Below are positions 59,959 to 64,000 of a stretch of 64,000 nt of DNA, in pieces (position 1 is the first letter of the stretch; every line of letters starts with the position of its first letter). Under the pieces are notes generated by a model. The model saw only the letters and a list, made by a program, of their open reading frames with translations. It was not told the DNA's origin and did not search any database. A program made the position numbers and the translations under genes. The stretch comes from Pseudomonas sp. GGS8 (GTDB lineage Bacteria > Pseudomonadota > Gammaproteobacteria > Pseudomonadales > Pseudomonadaceae): the NCBI RefSeq assembly GCF_024168645.1, contig NZ_JALJWF010000001.1:4653501-4717500 (forward strand). Reading direction: 5' to 3'.

Positions 59959-60017
59959 TGTAGGTATTGCTGCCGTCATTGGTCATATTGCCGTTGGCGT
60001 CATACAGCAAGGATGCT
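59959..60017 (-). pseudogene. 59-bp RHS core scrap
   Basis: SLLYDANGNMTNDGSNTYT; about 90% identical in DNA to 21048–21106 of the RHS fragment. Probably a recombination footprint. Confidence 0.75.
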
Positions 60018-60045
60018 GCTGACATAGGCGTAGAATCTCCAAATT

Positions 60046-60533
60046 TTATCGTCGCATCCGTGCGGATTCCATCAAAGCATTTGCAGCACTCTGCCGAATA
60101 ATCCTGCAAAAATTTTCCACCGCTGCATTATTAATGCATTTATTGGAATTTAATATAATCCTATTCAGGTCATCATCTGAGACAGTCGCATCGATATGTC
60201 GTATCGCCCAATTTTGAAAGTCAGGGTGTGTTTTTGCAAGTGCGACAAATGTACCGAACTGATCCCATCTTTGGGCGAAGAGGTTCGCCACGGCTTCAGA
60301 GTAGCCCTCGCCAAGCTCACCATCATCACAAGAAGCGAAGGCATCTCTGATGCTTAAAAAGGGAAGACCAATCTCCGCGCGCGTCAACTAACAAAGACCC
60401 TTCTCGGCTGTTCATCTCGGGAGGGCAGTTTCCGTACGCCGAAGCCTGAGAGAATGACACACATCCCAATCCAAGTCCGAACAACAAGACCAAGAAGGTC
60501 AGGGAGCGAGCACATACAAATCTGATAAAAATC
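60046..60533 (-). pseudogene. Periplasmic immunity protein candidate, frameshifted
   Basis: Starts at ATG 60533 (AGGGTG upstream) with a signal peptide (TFLVLLFGLGLGCVSFSQ, cleavage near ASA-YG). After NSREGSLL a one-base shift near 60,385 moves the frame to TRAEIGLPFLSIRDAFASCD and on to the stop at 60046. It lies 24 bases after the toxin-tip stop on the same strand. Secreted location fits protection against a peptidoglycan-directed toxin. Family unknown. Confidence 0.6.
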
Positions 60534-60557
60534 ATGATGATCACCCTATCGATCACA

Positions 60558-60962
60558 CTACTGTTGCGTACCAAACTGAGGAGCATTGACGTTATTGTTG
60601 ATAACAGTCATGGATGTTACTGGGTCAGTTGTTATGAGATTACGCACGAATCCCATAGCCGCGTCTGTCGTTCGGATACCTCCCAGCGTCGGATGGTTTT
60701 GTGCGCCGCTATTCGCTCTTCCTGAATGGAGCCCCATTCCTGTTCGCCCCGGAATGTTGAAGATGATAATCCCATGTGAGCCATATAGGTCATTGGCACC
60801 ACTCTCTGGATGCGGATTAGAACCGTTGTAAGGAAAAGTTCCATTTGGCCAAGGCCCGTTGCTCGTTGTCGTGGTGTTGTTATTTGCAGGGTAGGTTCCG
60901 ATCGTATTGCCAGCGCTATCCCTGATGGGGATAGTGTGCGTTTGGCCGTCGTAACTAATCGA
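60558..60962 (-). pseudogene. Orphan L,D-transpeptidase-like (Tlde1/DUF2778-type) toxin tip
   Basis: About 130 codons without a start, ending at TAG 60558. The N-terminal SYDGQTHTIPIRDSAGNTIG and YPANNNTTTT are followed by GANDLYGSHGIIIFN and GMGLHSGRANSGAQNHPTLG then GIRTTDAAMGF. The His-x(n)-S/T-x-G-C-x-R motif of L,D-transpeptidases and Tlde1 effectors is recognisable, but the Cys is Gly (LGGIRT). Probably the variable tip of an RHS-type polymorphic toxin, now detached and inactive. The adjoining RHS core is on the opposite strand. Confidence 0.6.
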
Positions 60963-61375
60963 TGTGCATTACATCTTCGAACCGGGCACCTTCGTCCCGG
61001 TGGCCCAGGCTCTGCGACATAAACCGATTCACCTACTGGGACAGCCTGACTACAGCGGCGACTACAGCTTCGATGACGATCCACTATGGAACCACTCACC
61101 GACCGCACAACCGTTCGACGTGCTGGCCTGGTATCAATGCGACCATCTGGGCACACCGCTAGAACTGACCGACCAGAATGGCGACATCGTATGGAGTGCG
61201 CAGTACAAGGCGTGGGGCGAAGTCCGTGAGCAACGCTCGGAATCCAATCGGATTGGCGGGTGGCATCAACCTGCATCAATATGCTCCCAACCCTATAGAG
61301 TGGGTTGATCCACTTGGCTTGGCAAAGAAGGCTCTGCCATGGGCCCTGTCCCATTTCCTGAATGATCAGGTTTAA
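60961..61375 (+). pseudogene. RHS core fragment with internal deletion
   Basis: HYIFEPGTFVPVAQALRHK ... [37 protein letters not shown] is the conserved RHS core; it then jumps in another frame to [25 protein letters not shown]. The roughly 40 residues normally between (including the RYYDPETGRF box) are missing. No start. A different RHS lineage from the one at 20018. Confidence 0.85.
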
Positions 61376-61469
61376 AGTTCGCGCACTTTACCCATAAAAG
61401 ACCTGATGACCGCAGAACCGACTATCCTTTCGGATATTGAACACTGCACTCTTGGCAAAAAGGGACGCC

Positions 61470-62687
61470 ATGCCAGACTCTGATCGCGCCATCGGCTCCA
61501 TACCCGGCATCACATGCGGTGATCGAACCTGTCTGATCGGGCCCTGGTTACTCAGGCCCTGGCTACTCTGGATGGCTTCAATTACGGTTTTCTGTCTTTT
61601 CACGACAACTCCCGGATACGGCCAGAACCTGCCAACCGCAGCGGGTGTCGAAAACGCCACGGTTACGGTGACTCAAGCGCAGGAAATCGTTTCCAGGGCC
61701 ACCCTCGAAGCCGTTCGCTGGAGCGGCCCTGAATCCGGCCCGCAAGCCCTGCGGGGCAAGAACATCGCGCTTGTCGCGGAAGATTTGCGTAACGGAGGCA
61801 TCGTCGGTGTCGCGCAGGGCGCTCGCGAGGCAGCCAAGGCGATGGGCTGGACGCTGAAGATATTCGATGGCGCTGGATCATCGGCCGGGCGTGCGAAGGC
61901 CTTTTCCGATGCCCTGGCAGCGAAACCCGACGGCCTCATTCTGTGCGGCTCCGATGCCCTTGAGAACAATGCGGCGCTGATCCTCTTCGCCAACAGGGAT
62001 GTGCCGGTGGTTGGCTGGCACGCCGGGGCACGCCCCGGGCCGATCGATGGCACGCCGGTGGCCATGAACGTCACGACCGACCCGCTCGAAGTGGCTCGCC
62101 TTACGGCCATGGCGGCAGTGGCACAGTCAAACGGACACGCCGGCGTGGTCATCCTGACCGACTCCAAGTACAGCATCGCCATGGCGAAAGCCAAGGCCAT
62201 GGAAAACGTCATTCGGGCCTGTCGGGAATGTACAGTGCTGGAAGTGCGCGATGTCGCGATCTCTGAAAGTGGCGAGAAGATGCCGGTGATCACCAAGGAG
62301 CTTCTTCAGCGCTATGGCAAGCGCTGGACCCACACGCTGGCCATCAACGATATCTATTTCGACTACTCGATTGCCTCATTGACCAACGCCGCAATACCCA
62401 GTGACGGCATCAGTCTGTTGTCTGCCGGTGATGGCAGCGCTTCGGCTTTCTTGCGCATACAGGCAAAAACCTACCAGACCGTTACCGTGGCCGAGCCGCT
62501 CAACCTGCATGGCTGGCAAGTGATGGATGAATTGAACCGGCTGTTTGCAGGTCAGCCGGTGAGCGGCTTCGTAGCGCCGATTCACCTGGTCAATGCCGAC
62601 AATATCGCCTTCGATGGCGGGAAGAAATTCCAGTACGACCCTGACAATGGTTATCGAGACATCTATCGCCACCAATGGAATCCCTGA
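61470..62687 (+). CDS. Periplasmic sugar-type binding protein linked to a sensor kinase
   Basis: 405 residues from ATG 61470 (AAGGGA five bases upstream; a TTG at 61437 is possible). An internal signal or anchor (LLWMASITVFCLFTTTPG) precedes a Peripla_BP_4-type two-lobe domain: IALVAEDLRNGGIVGVAQGA, KPDGLILCGSDA, VPVVGWHAGARPG, HTLAINDIYFDYSI. No ABC permease genes follow; instead it overlaps a membrane sensor by 13 bases. That points to a ligand-presenting protein for signalling, comparable in layout to TorT–TorS. Ligand unknown. Confidence 0.8.
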   Translation: MPDSDRAIGSIPGITCGDRTCLIGPWLLRPWLLWMASITVFCLFTTTPGYGQNLPTAAGVENATVTVTQAQEIVSRATLEAVRWSGPESGPQALRGKNIALVAEDLRNGGIVGVAQGAREAAKAMGWTLKIFDGAGSSAGRAKAFSDALAAKPDGLILCGSDALENNAALILFANRDVPVVGWHAGARPGPIDGTPVAMNVTTDPLEVARLTAMAAVAQSNGHAGVVILTDSKYSIAMAKAKAMENVIRACRECTVLEVRDVAISESGEKMPVITKELLQRYGKRWTHTLAINDIYFDYSIASLTNAAIPSDGISLLSAGDGSASAFLRIQAKTYQTVTVAEPLNLHGWQVMDELNRLFAGQPVSGFVAPIHLVNADNIAFDGGKKFQYDPDNGYRDIYRHQWNP

Positions 62688-64000
62688 CATTGGACGTTAT
62701 TTCCCGGCTCGGACGCCGGCTATTGCCGCAGTCGTTGCGCGCACAGTTCACACTGGCGTTCCTGACGCTGGCGCTGCTGATCCTGGCGGGTGGTGCCACA
62801 GCGGTCTATGCGTTGCGCACGTCAAACAACGCCACCCGCCAGCTGACGGATGAACGACTGGTGCGCATGCAAAATGGGCAAGACATGGTGCAGCGGACCT
62901 TGCTGATCGAACACCAGACCGATCAGCTTCTGACAACCCGCTCCCCCGACACCCTGCGTTCAAGCTATGCGGCGACCGTCGAACAGCTTGAAGCCCTTGA
63001 TCAACTGGTGCAGGAGCTGACTGCCGCGAACAGTGGCGAGGCGATACTCGACATGCATCAGTCGAGTCAGATGTTCCGCAATACCGCCAACATCGTTGCG
63101 CAGCTGCGAGAAAGCCTGTTGCAAACCGAGGTCACCTTCGAGCAAGCCCTGGAGGATCACGCTGCCCGGTTAACCGCGACCAAGACCCGGGCGAGCCTGG
63201 AACTGGCGGTGTTACTTTTCGATCTGCCGCAGGCTAATGACAGTGATGCCGTGCAACGGCTGCGGATCCGATATGAGCGCCTGTCACGCGCCGCAGGCAA
63301 GTTACCCGATGCTGATGTGGAAACGCCCGATCTCTTCTCCCAGCGCCTGAGACTCATCAATCAGCACAACGTCATACAGCGCTTCAATGAGGAGTTGAAG
63401 AATGAAGCGGGGGTTCTGGTCGCGGTGGCCCGTGCGCAATCCAGTGCTTACACCGAAGACTATCGCGAAGCCGTGCAACGCCTGGTCGAGGCCTCAAATC
63501 GTAGCCAGCAATGGGTGCTGATCATGTTGGGCGCCAGCCTGGTGTTCGCCTGGTTTGTGACCCGGGTCTTCATGGGCCGTCATGTGCTCGTGCGCCTGAA
63601 TGAAATAAGCCGGCAATTGCGTCAGGAACGCACTGACAAAACGCATTTGATGATGGAGGAGCATGGGAAGGACGAGATCGGCAACATGGCTCGTGCGGTG
63701 AATCAATTCCTCAAGGACCGTCTTCAGCTGGAAAAAAAAACGGTCCAATTGAGTATCGCCACAGAGCGGCTCGCCCTGCAAAACAACCGATTAGAGCAAG
63801 AAGCCATCATCCGTGCCGGACAAGGTCATGTCCTGGAACTGATCGCCAGAAGCACCGAGCTTGCAGAAGTCCTCGATAGCCTAGCTCACCTGGTCGAGTC
63901 CCAACTGGAGGGGATGATGGTGTCCATCCTGGTGCTGGATGAGGATGGACAGCACCTGCTGCACGGGGCTGCCCCCAGTTTGCCGAAAGCCTATAACCAG
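62675..64000 (+). CDS. Membrane sensor protein (HAMP–GAF), N-terminal 442 residues
   Basis: ATG 62675 lies inside the upstream gene's end, and the frame is open to the window edge. A first membrane helix (FTLAFLTLALLILAGG, about 25–45) and a second (VLIMLGASLVFAWFVTRVF, about 278–298) flank a helical periplasmic domain of about 230 residues. Then come a HAMP-like linker (GKDEIGNMARAVNQFL), coiled coil, and the start of a GAF domain (ELIARSTELAEVLDSL, MVSILVLDEDGQ). This layout suits a (hybrid) histidine kinase or a diguanylate cyclase, whose catalytic part lies outside the window. Presumably senses the ligand-loaded binding protein encoded just upstream. Confidence 0.82.
   Translation, partial: MESLTLDVISRLGRRLLPQSLRAQFTLAFLTLALLILAGGATAVYALRTSNNATRQLTDERLVRMQNGQDMVQRTLLIEHQTDQLLTTRSPDTLRSSYAATVEQLEALDQLVQELTAANSGEAILDMHQSSQMFRNTANIVAQLRESLLQTEVTFEQALEDHAARLTATKTRASLELAVLLFDLPQANDSDAVQRLRIRYERLSRAAGKLPDADVETPDLFSQRLRLINQHNVIQRFNEELKNEAGVLVAVARAQSSAYTEDYREAVQRLVEASNRSQQWVLIMLGASLVFAWFVTRVFMGRHVLVRLNEISRQLRQERTDKTHLMMEEHGKDEIGNMARAVNQFLKDRLQLEKKTVQLSIATERLALQNNRLEQEAIIRAGQGHVLELIARSTELAEVLDSLAHLVESQLEGMMVSILVLDEDGQHLLHGAAPSLPKAYNQ

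Noticed and set aside
60632-61354. 240-codon minus-strand frame
   Set aside because: The real coding signals here are the RHS core on the plus strand and the toxin tip in another minus frame; this frame is Arg/Ser-rich noise.

Overview
The window is a chromosomal segment of a Pseudomonas of the fluorescens group. Support: the conserved run gacA–uvrC–pgsA–tRNA-Gly(GCC), a TTG-started gacA, a cytoplasmic-type 293-aa lipase, Pseudomonas REP pairs (GCGGGCAAGC...), and a 3-hydroxybutyrate locus ordered as in P. aeruginosa PA2003–PA2005.

Layout. (1) 1–16.9 kb is core genome. On the minus strand lie a sigma-54-controlled 3-hydroxybutyrate locus (regulator, GntP permease, dehydrogenase), the yejABEF peptide/microcin-type ABC importer, a parvulin and a lipase. 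A DAHP synthase follows, preceded by an attenuator with two aromatic-rich leader peptides. On the plus strand are a nitrilase/GNAT pair and gacA–uvrC–pgsA. (2) tRNA-Gly at 16942–17017 is an integration hotspot. Its 3' 19 bp (16999–17017), followed by the same terminator and the same integrase start, recur exactly 33,536 bp later at 50535, so two related islands sit in tandem. Both integrases are damaged in different ways.

(3) Island 1 (17.0–50.5 kb) is a mosaic. It holds an RHS fragment with an NlpC/P60 toxin tip and a periplasmic immunity candidate, a helD pseudogene, a secreted-type phosphoesterase, and gene scraps. It also carries a complete type I secretion operon (TolC, ABC, HlyD) feeding a 3364-aa RTX protein with an embedded kexin-like protease plus P domain. 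The rest is an IS3 element, small hypothetical genes, a secreted hydrolase, an extra YfiH/PgeF paralogue, a 186-bp MITE-like element and an orphan C-terminal piece of a second RTX protein.

(4) Island 2 (from 50.5 kb) opens with a truncated integrase and IS remnants. It then carries an AT-richer, tightly overlapping operon (about 52.5–59.5 kb): a decayed heme-oxygenase-like diiron oxidase, a thymidylate-synthase-fold enzyme carrying the Asn-to-Asp switch typical of cytidylate hydroxymethylases, a YjjX-type NTPase, a HAD phosphatase, an amidohydrolase/deaminase, a PurN-like formyltransferase, an MFS exporter and a signal-peptide nucleoside hydrolase. I infer a biosynthetic and self-protection cluster for a modified pyrimidine or nucleoside, and regard it as the most interesting system here. 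It is followed by TetR and RHS wreckage, including an orphan L,D-transpeptidase-like toxin tip with a mutated catalytic Cys and a frameshifted immunity gene.

(5) The last 2.5 kb is a periplasmic binding protein overlapping a membrane sensor protein that runs off the window.
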